In this document: positions 26,241 through 34,462 of the stretch, in pieces
How positions within the stretch are numbered: the first letter of the stretch is position 1
Layout of the letters: every line of letters begins with the position of its first letter
From: Atopobium sp. ICM42b
Lineage (GTDB): Bacteria; Actinomycetota; Coriobacteriia; Coriobacteriales; Atopobiaceae
Length of the DNA stretch: 42,253 nt
Assembly (NCBI GenBank): GCA_000564995.1
Contig: JDFH01000016.1
Span: 1 to 42,253 of the forward strand
Direction of reading: 5' to 3'
Notes under the pieces: model-generated
What the model was told of the DNA's origin: nothing
What the model saw: only the letters and a program-made list of their open reading frames with translations
The model's database searches: none
Position numbers and translations under genes: made by a program

Positions 26241-27014
26241 ATGAAAAAACTTTCTCAGTTTGCATTGCAAGCCATATCCCTTACTTCTTTTCTTGTGCTT
26301 TGGCAGCTTGTTATTGTTGCAGGAATTATTCCAAATTACCTTGTTCCAACTCCTGTTCAGGTTGTATTTGCGCTGGTCAAGGATTTTCAGCTTCTTCTGA
26401 CACATACAGGGATTACGCTTCTAGAATCCCTTATTGGCCTGGTTATTGGAGTGCTTATTGGCTTTGCGCTTGCGGTTCTTATGGACTTTTTCAAAACGTT
26501 GGACAAATTGCTTTCTCCACTTGTTACTATCTCGCAGACTATTCCTATTGTGACTATCGCGCCGCTTCTGGTGCTTTGGCTGGGTTATGGCCTTTTGCCA
26601 AAGATTGTTCTTGTGGCCATTTCAACGTTTTTCCCTATTACCGTGGCGTTGAACTCAGCATTTAAATCTATTGATCCTGATATGGTTGACCTGATGACTA
26701 CCATGGGAGCTAGTCGTTGGCAGATTTTCTGGCACGTCAAGTTGGCTGCTGCTGCGCCACAGTTCTTCTCGGGACTCAAAATGAGCGTGACCTATGCCGT
26801 AATCGGTGCAGTAATTGCAGAGTGGCTGGGTGGCGATGCTGGCCTTGGCGTGTATATGACGCGCGTCAGAAAAGCATTTGCGTACGACAGGATGTTTGCA
26901 GCAATCGTGGTGGTTTCTGCATTGTCGCTGGTGTTGATGAAGCTCGTAGAACTTGTCCAAAAGCGTGCGCTACCTTGGGATACCTCTCAGGAAGCCAAGG
27001 AATCCGCACAGTAA
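26241..27014 (+). CDS. thiX: thiamine-precursor ABC transporter permease (ThiX-like)
   Basis: A 257-residue permease of the SsuC/TauC/ThiX group with six predicted helices and the EAA loop MVDLMTTMGASRWQIFWHVKLAAAAPQFFSGLKM. It would form the membrane pore of an importer for a thiamine pyrimidine precursor (formylaminopyrimidine/HMP type). The assignment rests on the TPP riboswitch upstream and the neighbouring NMT1/THI5-like binding protein. Without them the permease alone would only be nitrate/sulfonate/taurine-class. AAGGAGGG precedes the ATG. It is first of three genes in the operon. Confidence 0.88.
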   Translation: MKKLSQFALQAISLTSFLVLWQLVIVAGIIPNYLVPTPVQVVFALVKDFQLLLTHTGITLLESLIGLVIGVLIGFALAVLMDFFKTLDKLLSPLVTISQTIPIVTIAPLLVLWLGYGLLPKIVLVAISTFFPITVALNSAFKSIDPDMVDLMTTMGASRWQIFWHVKLAAAAPQFFSGLKMSVTYAVIGAVIAEWLGGDAGLGVYMTRVRKAFAYDRMFAAIVVVSALSLVLMKLVELVQKRALPWDTSQEAKESAQ

Positions 27015-27050
27015 CTTTGACGGCACTTAAAGAAAGAAGTGATTACACGC

Positions 27051-28103
27051 ATGAACGCATCTAATCGCAAGGGTATAACAAGAAAAAGCTTTCTAGCTGC
27101 GATGGGTTTCTCGACAGCAGGTCTTTGCGCAGGTTGCTCGCTTGAGCAGCCATCCGCTCCGTCTAACAGCAGCAAGGGCGGTGGCGAGAAGAGCGGCGGT
27201 ACCACGGAGATTACGTTTGCCCTGGATTACACTCCAAACACCAATCACACCGGCATTTATGTAGCTCAGGAGAAGGGCTACTTTGACCAAGCTGGTCTCA
27301 AGGTAACCATTCAGCAGCCACCTGCTGACGGTGCGGACGCGCTGATTGGTGCGGGTGGCGCTCAGATGGGCGTTACCTACCAGGACTATATTGCTAACAG
27401 CCTCTCGTCTTCTAATCCGCTGCCATATACTGCGGTGGCTGCTATCATTCAGCACAATCTTTCGGGCATTATGAGCCGTGAAGAGGATCACATTGTTCGC
27501 CCGCGAGACCTTAATAACCGCACTTATGCAACGTGGAATCTCCCTGTTGAACAGGCTACTATCAGGTCTGTTATGGAATCCGACGGTGGAGACCCCTCAA
27601 CGCTTAAGATGGTACCTTACGAGGTAGACGACGAGGTATCTGGCTTAAGAGCAAAGATGTTTGATGCTGTTTGGGTATATGAGCAGTGGGCTGTTCAAAA
27701 CGCTCGTGTTCAGAACTTTGCGTACAACTATTTTGCCTTTGCAGCTATTGATCAAAACTTTGACTTTTACACACCAGTTATTGCGGTAAACGATGGTTTT
27801 GCAAAAGAGAATCCAGATGCTGTTAAGGCCTTCTTGAGCGCTGCAAGAAAGGGTTACGAATTCTGCGTTTCTAATCCTGACGAGGCAGCAGAGATTCTGC
27901 TCAAAGCTGTTCCTGAACTTGACGCTGACCTGGTTAAAGCCTCTCAAAAGTTCTTGGCTGCTAAGTACATTGACGACGCCGAGAAGTGGGGCGTTATTGA
28001 TTCCGCTCGCTGGCAGCGCTTCTATACCTGGCTCAATAACCAGCAGCTGCTTGAGAATAAGATTGATCCATCCGCAGGATTTACTAGTGAGTACCTTGGA
28101 TAA
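27051..28103 (+). CDS. thiY: thiamine-precursor binding lipoprotein (NMT1/THI5-like, ThiY)
   Basis: A ~350-residue periplasmic-type binding protein. The N-terminus combines TRKSFLAAMGFSTAGLCAGC: a hydrophobic segment ending in a near-lipobox (L-C-A-G-C), so probably a lipoprotein, with a Tat-like (T-R-K-S-F-L) start. The mature part begins after a Ser/Gly linker with ITFALDYTPNTNHTGIYVAQEKGYFDQAGLKVTI, the NMT1 hallmark, then GAGGAQMGVTYQDY. This is the solute receptor for the ABC importer. The start could be ATG at 27051 or GTG at 27039; the ribosome site is weak for both (AAAGAAAG). It follows thiX by 36 nt, and the ATPase gene overlaps its end. Confidence 0.88.
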   Translation: MNASNRKGITRKSFLAAMGFSTAGLCAGCSLEQPSAPSNSSKGGGEKSGGTTEITFALDYTPNTNHTGIYVAQEKGYFDQAGLKVTIQQPPADGADALIGAGGAQMGVTYQDYIANSLSSSNPLPYTAVAAIIQHNLSGIMSREEDHIVRPRDLNNRTYATWNLPVEQATIRSVMESDGGDPSTLKMVPYEVDDEVSGLRAKMFDAVWVYEQWAVQNARVQNFAYNYFAFAAIDQNFDFYTPVIAVNDGFAKENPDAVKAFLSAARKGYEFCVSNPDEAAEILLKAVPELDADLVKASQKFLAAKYIDDAEKWGVIDSARWQRFYTWLNNQQLLENKIDPSAGFTSEYLG

Positions 28104-28992
28104 GCAAACTACTGACATAACAGAAGGCACAGCCGTAGAAGCTCCTGGCGAGAAGGACCTTGGAGCTGCAGCTGCATGCGAGCCGCAACAGAATGCTCCA
28201 GCGCTTGAAGCATGCAACCTTACGCTAGTCTGGGGAAACGGCCAGGTAGTTGCTCAGGATATTTCGATTGAGCTGCAGCCTGGTACTATTACCTGCCTGG
28301 TTGGTCGTTCAGGCTGCGGCAAGACTACGCTGCTCCATGCGCTTGCAGGACTTCTGCAGCCGCAGGAGGGCAGGGTGCTGCTGCATGGCTCTGACGTCAC
28401 GGGACACCCGGGACACATCGGCTACATGCTCCAGAAGGATTTGCTCATCCCAAGCAAACGAATCATCGACAACGTAGCACTTCCGCTTGAGCTGAAGGGC
28501 GTCTCGCGCGCTGAGGCGCGCGCACGGGCCCAGGAGATGCTAGAGCGCGGCGGACTTGAGCGCGTGGCACAAAGCTGGCCTCACGAGCTCTCAGGCGGCA
28601 TGAGACAGCGTGTTGCGTTCCTGCGCACGGCACTTATCGGCTCAGACATCATGCTGCTGGACGAGCCCTTCTCGGCGCTTGACGCTCTCACACGGCGAGA
28701 AATGCGTGCATGGCTCATGTCTTCCGTGAAGGAGTTTGGCCTCTCCGTACTGGTGATCACGCACGACGTTGATGAGGCTGTTGCGATGGCTTCGCGTATT
28801 TACGTGATGGCGGGAAGTCCTGCTCAGGGCGTGGTAACCAAGATCGTAGGCGTTATTGAGCCACAGGGCTGCACGGATGCAGCGGCAGTGGACTCTAGCA
28901 AAGACGCTGGTCAAGGTAATGAACTGGCTTCGTTTGACCTAAGCGAAGAGTTTTTGGCTGCCAAGCGAGAAGTGCTTTCGTTGCTGGGATAG
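28087..28992 (+). CDS. thiZ: thiamine-precursor ABC transporter ATPase (ThiZ-like)
   Basis: A 301-residue ATPase of the SsuB/TauB/ThiZ group: Walker A VGRSGCGKTT, Q-loop YMLQKDLLIP, signature LSGGMRQR, Walker B IMLLDEPFSALD, and H-loop VITHDVDEA. An unusual ~45-residue Ala/Glu-rich leader precedes the ATPase domain, and a ~40-residue tail follows it. The chosen start is GTG at 28087, overlapping the thiY stop by 17 nt, with CAGGA eight nt upstream; an in-frame TTG at 28096 is an alternative. It energises uptake by the ThiX/ThiY importer. The gene body is visibly more GC-rich than its neighbours. Confidence 0.87.
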   Translation: MSTLDKQTTDITEGTAVEAPGEKDLGAAAACEPQQNAPALEACNLTLVWGNGQVVAQDISIELQPGTITCLVGRSGCGKTTLLHALAGLLQPQEGRVLLHGSDVTGHPGHIGYMLQKDLLIPSKRIIDNVALPLELKGVSRAEARARAQEMLERGGLERVAQSWPHELSGGMRQRVAFLRTALIGSDIMLLDEPFSALDALTRREMRAWLMSSVKEFGLSVLVITHDVDEAVAMASRIYVMAGSPAQGVVTKIVGVIEPQGCTDAAAVDSSKDAGQGNELASFDLSEEFLAAKREVLSLLG

Positions 28993-29081
28993 CTGCCTGC
29001 ACGCGCAGACGCGAGTGCCACGGGTTTCTCGGCTCGCGGATTTCTGGAAGTGCGGGTTTCTCGCTCTAGAATTTGATACAG

Positions 29082-29117
29082 AAAAAGACATGAGAGTTTG
29101 CCTCTCACGTCTTTCTT
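29082..29117. terminator. bidirectional terminator between thiZ and the M18 gene
   Basis: The stem AAAAGACATGAGAG/CTCTCACGTCTTT with a TTTGC loop (29083-29114) has one mismatch, with A and T tracts on either side. Confidence 0.85.
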
Positions 29118-29173
29118 GTTAGCTCGATTTGCGTACGCACAATTTTGTTTGTGCAGGTAATTATGCAGCCTGC

Positions 29174-30595
29174 TTACTCGCTGAACTCCAGGAATGCGCG
29201 ATATCCACGATATGCCTCAAAGATGTCGGCCTTGTTTGCAATCTCCCAAGGTGCGTGCATGGAGAGAACAGGGACGCCGCAGTCGATGACGTGCATACCA
29301 TATTTTGCCAGCATGTATGCGATAGTTCCGCCGCCACCAGCGTCAACGCGGCCAAGCTCAGCGGTCTGGAACTGGACGCCAGCATTGTCCATAATGCGAC
29401 GAATCAGTGCAACGTACTCGGCATCGGCATCGTTGGAGCCAACCTTACCGCCGCTACCAGTGAACTTGTTGAAAGCAAGGCCGTGGCCCATGATGGCGGA
29501 GTTCTTGATTTCAAAGCTACCAGCAAAGCTTGGGTCATAACCAGCAGAAACGTCGCTGGAGAGCATGTAGGAGTTGGCCATGCAGCGGCGCAGGGAAAGT
29601 GGAGACTCAAAACCGGCAAGCGCCAGGACCTCTGCCATGATGTTCTCAAAGAAGAGAGAATTCATGCCAGTAGCGCCAACGGAGCCAATCTCTTCCTTGT
29701 CGGTCAGGATGGTGACTGAGGTGCGAGCAGGAGTGTCGCACTCAAGCTGTGCAATCAAGGAAGGGTAGGAGCAGCTGCGGTCGTCGTGACCGTAGCCCAA
29801 GATCATGGAGCGATCAAAGCCCATGTCGCGAGCGGGACCTGCAGGAACAATCTCAAGCTCAGCGGAGAGAAGGTCTGCTTCCTCAATGCCGTAGAGGTCC
29901 TTCAGGATGTTGATGACGTTAGCCTTAACAGCTTCCTTTGGCTCATCACCCTCTGCATCAGTGGGTTTCTCGCCATTCTGGCCCCAAACAAGTGGACGAT
30001 TGCCAACAATAAGGTCCAGCATTTCGCCCTCGATGACCTTGGAAGCAGTTTTTCCAAGCTGCTCAGCGCTCAAGTGGATGAGAAGGTCGGAGATGCAGAA
30101 AACAGGGTCAGTTGGATCCTCGCCAACGCATACGTTTACGACGCTACCGTCTTTAAGTGCAAGAACGCCATGAATTGCCAGAGGAATGGTGACCCACTGG
30201 TACTTTTTGACGCCGCCGTAGTAGTGGGTGTCAAGGGTAGCAAGCTCGTTGCGTTCCTCAAGAGGGTTCTGCTTGACGTCCAGGCGAGGGGAGTCGATGT
30301 GAGCACCAAGAATGTTCAGACCCTCTTCTAGGGACTTGGTACCAATCTGAACAAAGATGACGGACTTGCCGCGAATGTCTGCGTATACCTTGTCGCCAGC
30401 TTTGAGGGTTTTACCTGCAGCGATAGCGTCGGAAAGCTTGACGTAACCTGCTGCCTCGGCAAGCTTGATAGCGCTTGCGGCGCATTCGCGCTCAGTCTTG
30501 TTATCGGAGATAAACTTTCTGTAGCCCTCGGTAAACGACTGGAGCTTCTCCAGGTCCTCCGAGGTGTACTTTTTCCATGCGTTTGTGGTTTCCAT
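29174..30595 (-). CDS. apeA: M18 family zinc aminopeptidase
   Basis: A 473-residue dodecameric cytosolic aminopeptidase removing N-terminal, often acidic, residues. M18 landmarks in order: NILGAHIDSPRLDVKQNP (ligand His and bridging Asp), HYYGGVKKYQW, GYGHDDRSCS, TDKEEIGSVGATGMNSLF (catalytic Glu and ligand Glu), the GSFEIKNSAIMGHGLAFNKFTGSGGK insert, and YMLAKYGMHVIDCGVPVLSMHAPWE with the last ligand His. Length fits the ApeA/M18 family type 1 (~465). The start at 30595 is favoured because AAAGGA lies 5-6 nt upstream; the ATG two codons earlier directly abuts that site. It probably works with the M20 and M16 peptidases in peptide catabolism. Confidence 0.93.
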   Translation of the reverse strand: METTNAWKKYTSEDLEKLQSFTEGYRKFISDNKTERECAASAIKLAEAAGYVKLSDAIAAGKTLKAGDKVYADIRGKSVIFVQIGTKSLEEGLNILGAHIDSPRLDVKQNPLEERNELATLDTHYYGGVKKYQWVTIPLAIHGVLALKDGSVVNVCVGEDPTDPVFCISDLLIHLSAEQLGKTASKVIEGEMLDLIVGNRPLVWGQNGEKPTDAEGDEPKEAVKANVINILKDLYGIEEADLLSAELEIVPAGPARDMGFDRSMILGYGHDDRSCSYPSLIAQLECDTPARTSVTILTDKEEIGSVGATGMNSLFFENIMAEVLALAGFESPLSLRRCMANSYMLSSDVSAGYDPSFAGSFEIKNSAIMGHGLAFNKFTGSGGKVGSNDADAEYVALIRRIMDNAGVQFQTAELGRVDAGGGGTIAYMLAKYGMHVIDCGVPVLSMHAPWEIANKADIFEAYRGYRAFLEFSE

Positions 30596-30695
30596 ACCCA
30601 TCCTTTCTGTAGCAAGCTCTGTGTGAGCTGCTGCTTGTTGTTGCTGTTAGGTGTGTTGCAGTGGTCGCGGTGCCGGCGACTGCTGCGACCGCGAC

Positions 30696-31637
30696 TTAGT
30701 TGCCTCCATTGGAGCTGTTTGAGCCAGAACCGCTGGAGCCACTGTCAGAACTATTACCAGAGCCAGAGTTCTGATTGGAACCAGAATTGCTGCTTGAGCT
30801 GCCCGTTCCAGAGTTGTTGCTGGAAGAATTGCTCTCAGACGAGCTGCTTGAGCTGCTCGAGTCGCTGGTCTTTTCCGAACTAGACGAGCTGTCGGAGCTG
30901 GTGGTCTCTGATTTCTTGGAGTCAGTGCTCTCCGAAGAGGAATCCTTGGAATCAGTGGACTTGCTTGACTCGTCGGTCTTCTCGCTAGAAGAGCTGGAAT
31001 CGTCTTTCTTATCCGTCGAATTGCTGGTATTCGTAGTTTTTTCCGTCACAACTGGGGTTGTGCTGACCTTTGGTCCCAGGCCAGATCCGTCGGTGATATA
31101 GCTGAGGAACATGGCATAAAGAATGACGGCAGAAATGGTAAAGATAATTGAAATAATGGTCACGATAGTCAGCGCTCTTACACGCTTGCGAGACAGCGTT
31201 GGTGTGCGATTTACCTGCGACGACTGCCCTGTACCAGAGTCAGCGTTGGGATAATAATCGCGAGAAGGTGCATATTGTGCTCGAGGCATATATTGTGTGC
31301 CTTCAAGCGTTGTTTGGCTGCTGTTTGGATATGCCTGCTGGTTATATTCATCGTTGTCGCCAGCGCGGAACTTATGCGTGGAGCGCCTGATAACGTTCTG
31401 GTAAATCTGCGAAGCAAGCGCCGAGGCGGCGGCACCAACAGCCACTCCAATAATCGAGCCGGCAATACCAATCTGGTTTGACAGTACAAACGCAGTCACC
31501 GCAGCAAGCGATGTTGCCAAAATTTGGGTAATTGAGACGTCCTTAAGAAGGCTGGGCTTCTCGTTTGTTGCCTCATCTGTAGGCTGAGCAGGCGAAGCTA
31601 ATCGAGTTTTGTCTGCATCAAAGTGCTTATAGCTCAC
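30696..31637 (-). CDS. membrane protein with Ser-rich disordered C-terminal tail
   Basis: A 313-residue protein with no recognised family. An N-terminal cytoplasmic ~35 residues precede two close hydrophobic stretches (ITQILATSLAAVTAFVLS and GIAGSIIGVAVGAAASALAS, about 35-75). A polar Tyr/Asn/Pro-rich loop follows, then a third helix (ALTIVTIISIIFTISAVILYAMFLSYI, about 155-180), and an external tail of about 130 residues made almost only of Ser, Asp, Glu, Lys, Thr, Asn and Gly. The tail resembles SD-repeat wall spanners but has no sorting signal. The start is GTG with AGGAG 8-12 nt upstream. The DNA of the tail (30700-31010) is a low-complexity repeat prone to slippage. It lies 94-100 nt upstream of the M18 gene on the same strand. 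Confidence 0.75.
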   Translation of the reverse strand: MSYKHFDADKTRLASPAQPTDEATNEKPSLLKDVSITQILATSLAAVTAFVLSNQIGIAGSIIGVAVGAAASALASQIYQNVIRRSTHKFRAGDNDEYNQQAYPNSSQTTLEGTQYMPRAQYAPSRDYYPNADSGTGQSSQVNRTPTLSRKRVRALTIVTIISIIFTISAVILYAMFLSYITDGSGLGPKVSTTPVVTEKTTNTSNSTDKKDDSSSSSEKTDESSKSTDSKDSSSESTDSKKSETTSSDSSSSSEKTSDSSSSSSSSESNSSSNNSGTGSSSSNSGSNQNSGSGNSSDSGSSGSGSNSSNGGN

Positions 31638-31902
31638 AAGATGCTCCTTTCTTCGAACTGATAGCCTACCTCATTTTTGTGAAGATGTAATGTTTCGTCG
31701 CTAAATCGCAACATCAGAGGGCATTAAGTTTCATCCAACATACAACTTCAGTGTCGGAAATGGCGAGAAGTTCTGTGAGTAACTAAGCGATTTTCTTATG
31801 CGCGTGTTTCTCGCCATGTATTTGTTAAAAACGACCGTATCAAAGGGGATGAAACAAGGTATCATTTATATGTATCAGTTTTCCGTCAAACGGAGGTTTA
31901 GC

Positions 31903-32775
31903 ATGCTTGTAAGCGCAAAAGCCATGCTCCAGAGTGCCGAGAAGGGCCACTATGGCATCGGCGCATTCAACGAGAACAACCTTGAGTGGACCGCAGCAAT
32001 CCTTGATGCAGCAGAAGAGCTTCAGTCTCCTGTCATCATTCAGTGCACCAGCGGCGCAGCAAAGTGGCAGGTAAGCTACCGCGTTGTTGCAGACATGGTT
32101 CGTCGTCTTGTTGAGGACAAGAACATCACTGTTCCAGTTGCTCTTCACCTTGACCACGGTTCATACGAGGATGCATTCAAGTGCATCGAGGCTGGATTTA
32201 CTTCCATTATGTACGATGGTTCTCACGAGCCTGATTTTGAGACCAACCTTAAGCGCACCGAAGAGGTCGTAAAGGCAGCTCACGCAAAGGGTATTTCTGT
32301 TGAGGCTGAGGTCGGCGGCATCGGCGGCACTGAGGACGGCGTAACCGCTAAGGGCGAGCTTGCTGATCCTGAGCAGTGCGCAAAGATTGCTGACCTGGGC
32401 GTTGACTTCCTTGCATGCGGCATCGGCAACATTCACGGTATCTATCCAGCTAACTGGGAGGGCCTCTCCTTCGACCAGCTCAAGGCTATCAAGGAGCGCG
32501 TTGGCGATCTTCCACTTGTTCTTCACGGTGGCACCGGCATTCCTGTAGAGCAGGTTCAGAAGGCTATCTCTATGGGCATTTCCAAGATCAATGTCAACAC
32601 CGATCTTCAGCTTGTCTTTGCTGAGGCAACCAAGAAGTACGTTGAGGCTGGCCTTGTTGACAACGGCAAGGGCTACGATCCTCGTAAGCTTCTGAAGCCT
32701 GGTCGCGAGGCAATCATCGAGCGCACCAAGGAGCTCATCCGCGAGTTTGGTTCCGACGGTAAGGGCTGGAACTAA
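31903..32775 (+). CDS. fba: class II fructose-bisphosphate aldolase
   Basis: A 290-residue zinc-dependent aldolase splitting fructose-1,6-bisphosphate into dihydroxyacetone phosphate and glyceraldehyde-3-phosphate in glycolysis. Visible motifs are VALHLDHGSYED (catalytic Asp84, zinc His85), GFTSIMYDGSH, EAEVGGIGGTEDG, ACGIGNIHGIYP with a zinc His, LVLHGGTGIP with the third His, and KINVNTDLQ binding phosphate. Length fits the class IIB/GatY-like short group. The start at 31903 was chosen because CGGAGG lies 5-10 nt upstream; the open frame extends 35 codons further upstream without a ribosome site. GC-rich, strongly biased codons suggest high expression. It is monocistronic and followed by a terminator. 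Confidence 0.95.
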   Translation: MLVSAKAMLQSAEKGHYGIGAFNENNLEWTAAILDAAEELQSPVIIQCTSGAAKWQVSYRVVADMVRRLVEDKNITVPVALHLDHGSYEDAFKCIEAGFTSIMYDGSHEPDFETNLKRTEEVVKAAHAKGISVEAEVGGIGGTEDGVTAKGELADPEQCAKIADLGVDFLACGIGNIHGIYPANWEGLSFDQLKAIKERVGDLPLVLHGGTGIPVEQVQKAISMGISKINVNTDLQLVFAEATKKYVEAGLVDNGKGYDPRKLLKPGREAIIERTKELIREFGSDGKGWN

Positions 32776-32838
32776 CTGCTGCGGTTTACGCTGGGCGCGG
32801 GCGTCGATGCGACAGCGCGTTCTTGCTGCTAGTTAAAG

Positions 32839-32875
32839 CAACGGACCTGGATTTTTCCAGGTCCGTTTTTTGTTG
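32839..32875 (+). terminator. intrinsic terminator of fba
   Basis: The stem ACGGACCTGG (32841-32850)/CCAGGTCCGT with loop ATTTTT is followed by a T6 tract ending about 32871. Confidence 0.93.
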
Positions 32876-32946
32876 GGCGCGGTATGTGCGAAAGACGTGC
32901 ACCTAGTACGCCCTTCTCGCGAGGGGCGGGTGATGTGTTTGATGTG

Positions 32947-33069
32947 AGCCTGAATTTCTCGCCAAGTCTGAACGATTTGCCGGATTTTCTCACCATGTCT
33001 GAGTAATTTGCCTGTTTTTCTCGCCTTATCTGAGTGATTTTGTTCAGACTTGTTAAACATTTCAGGCTC
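32947..33069 (+). repeat. 123-bp repeat element, left copy
   Basis: Bounded by GAGCCTGAA (32947-32955) and its perfect complement TTCAGGCTC (33061-33069). Inside are three tandem 31-bp units beginning TTTCTCRCC at about 32955, 32986 and 33017, each with the pattern TTTCTCGCCAAGTCTGA..GATTTGCC; the third decays into an imperfect hairpin. It is nearly identical, in reverse orientation, to 34518-34641. There is no coding capacity. It looks like a MITE or a composite REP element. Confidence 0.85.
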
Positions 33070-33388
33070 AGTTTCATGAAAGAGAAGTGCGCAAGCCGCT
33101 TGGTCAAGTTCGCATTTCGGACTAGCGTCAATTAACGTGTAATACTCATTTGCGTCATGTAGTATGGAGAAGAATACTCATTTAAATATGGAATTCTAAT
33201 TTTGTCACTTATTTGTCACGAAATTGAGAAAATACATTTATTTAGCGGTCTAATCTTTGTAGCAGGACTTTTAAAAGATGATATTTGAAGGTGTTTTTAA
33301 TCTATCTGCGGAAATAACGTATTAATCAAATATTCGTAGGTTTTTTTTGTTGTTTTGCTTATTTGACTTTTAGAAATACTATTTCCAT
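33070..33388. other. AT-rich spacer upstream of the island gene
   Basis: Composition turns AT-rich from about 33120 onward. It holds two direct copies of AATACTCATTT (33141-33151 and 33173-33183, 32 bp apart) and ATATGGAAT, resembling the palindrome at the gene start. No ORF or RNA gene is seen. With the left element and the fba terminator it makes up the 613-nt gap after fba. Confidence 0.6.
33355..33382 (+). promoter_or_regulatory. putative promoter giving a leaderless transcript
   Basis: -35 TTGCTT (33355-33360), a 16-nt spacer, and -10 TACTAT (33377-33382). The predicted start site is at or next to the A of the ATG at 33389. No Shine-Dalgarno sequence precedes that ATG, which fits leaderless translation. 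Confidence 0.5.
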
Positions 33389-33394
33389 ATGGAA
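33383..33394. promoter_or_regulatory. 12-bp palindrome over start codon, candidate operator
   Basis: TTCCATATGGAA is a perfect palindrome centred on the ATG of the island gene, directly after the predicted -10 box. A protein bound here would block transcription; self-binding by the AbiEi-like product is a possibility. Confidence 0.4.
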
Positions 33395-34432
33395 TATTAC
33401 CTTTCACATACATCTGCTCTACAAATTTATCGTGCTTTGCGAACACGGAGACACGAACTCTTAACTCATGGATTTAATGAGTATCTGAATAAGTTCAATT
33501 TAGATGCTAGACAGTTACTGACCAAAGATGATATTTCTTATCGTGAATTGGTTAGAGCTATTAATGCCGAGTTACTAGTAGATTATGGTATTGAACTTAA
33601 AAATCCAGTTGAAATTACTGTGAGCAATAAAAAGAATTCCTGTGCTTATGAAGGAATTCATTTTCATGTTGATACATGTGCTTCGCTTGACTCTGTAATA
33701 AAACTGAATATAAGCAGCTTTTCAGTTTTAATTTCATCTCCATTCGAATTGCTGTTTCAAATGGCTTCTAAATTGAGTCTGTTAGAACTAGTGCTCCTCA
33801 TTTCAGAATTCCAAGGACGTTTTGTTATTGATGCGTCAACAGGAGAATTGCAGTCAAATTGGTATTCGCCTCTTTTCAAAAAGTCAGAATTACTTGCATA
33901 TCTCAGCAAAAAGAAAGGTGCTAGATCTTTTAGAAAGGTAAAGGCTGCGGTAGATTTGTCTGTTGAAAATGCAGCTTCCCCGATGGAGGTTAAACTTGCA
34001 CTTCGAGCTTTAATGCCAGTGTATAAAGGTGGATATGCTATTCCATGCGTTGAGTTAAACAAAGAATTTGAGATACAAAGTATTTCAGGAATAAAATCTC
34101 AGAAAAAGTGTCGTGCAATTGACCTGCTTCTATCCAGTGGAGTATTGAATCCAAAAGAATCTCAAAATGTAGCACTTGAATATAACGAATCTGTTCATGA
34201 ATCGATTGACAGCGCAGACAGGGACTACAAACGAAATAACGAACTTTTAGCTGCTGGTATAGAAGAGTTTGTAATTAGCAAAAATGAATATGACGATATT
34301 GTTTTTATGGATAATTTATTTACGGTCATTCGCTCTAGATTAAATTTGCCAAGAAGACATACATCTTCAAAACAAAGGCAAATTGAAAGAGAGAAAAGAA
34401 TTAAATTGTGGAAAGAGTTAGAAAAGATTTAG
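33389..34432 (+). CDS. AbiEi-like/DUF559 (Vsr-type) putative nuclease protein
   Basis: A 347-residue protein, not assigned with certainty. The N-terminus YYLSHTSALQIYRALRTRR resembles a coriobacterial AbiEi/DUF559 protein group. A middle region has the group's SPMEVKLALRALMPVYKGGYAIP segment (197-219). The C-terminus looks like a Vsr/DUF559 PD-(D/E)XK fold: AIDLLL (Asp245), VALEYNESVH (Glu264, with Asn266 where the family usually has Asp), then DRDYKRNNELLAAGIEEFVI, the D-x-x-R-x-x-x-L-x-x-x-G helix-strand pattern (278-296). A basic C-terminal tail follows. Codons are AT-rich, unlike its neighbours, suggesting transfer. It is an isolated gene flanked by inverted repeat elements. The Asn substitution may mean an inactive or altered nuclease; a defence or antitoxin-like role is inference. 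Confidence 0.75.
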   Translation: MEYYLSHTSALQIYRALRTRRHELLTHGFNEYLNKFNLDARQLLTKDDISYRELVRAINAELLVDYGIELKNPVEITVSNKKNSCAYEGIHFHVDTCASLDSVIKLNISSFSVLISSPFELLFQMASKLSLLELVLLISEFQGRFVIDASTGELQSNWYSPLFKKSELLAYLSKKKGARSFRKVKAAVDLSVENAASPMEVKLALRALMPVYKGGYAIPCVELNKEFEIQSISGIKSQKKCRAIDLLLSSGVLNPKESQNVALEYNESVHESIDSADRDYKRNNELLAAGIEEFVISKNEYDDIVFMDNLFTVIRSRLNLPRRHTSSKQRQIEREKRIKLWKELEKI

Positions 34433-34462
34433 AAATACTAACTTGAATCTACGATAAATTCT

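Noticed and set aside
29129..29719. Open frame of 196 codons on plus strand
   Set aside because: It is antisense to the M18 aminopeptidase, whose catalytic motifs are all in the other strand.
30663..30700. Terminator for the Ser-rich membrane protein gene
   Set aside because: GTCGCGGT/ACCGCGAC can pair over 8 bp with a 16-nt loop, but no U-tract follows on the minus strand and its arm touches the gene's last codons.
32955..33050. 31-bp direct repeats as a CRISPR array
   Set aside because: The units abut with no spacers, there are only three, they carry terminal inverted repeats, and no cas gene is nearby.
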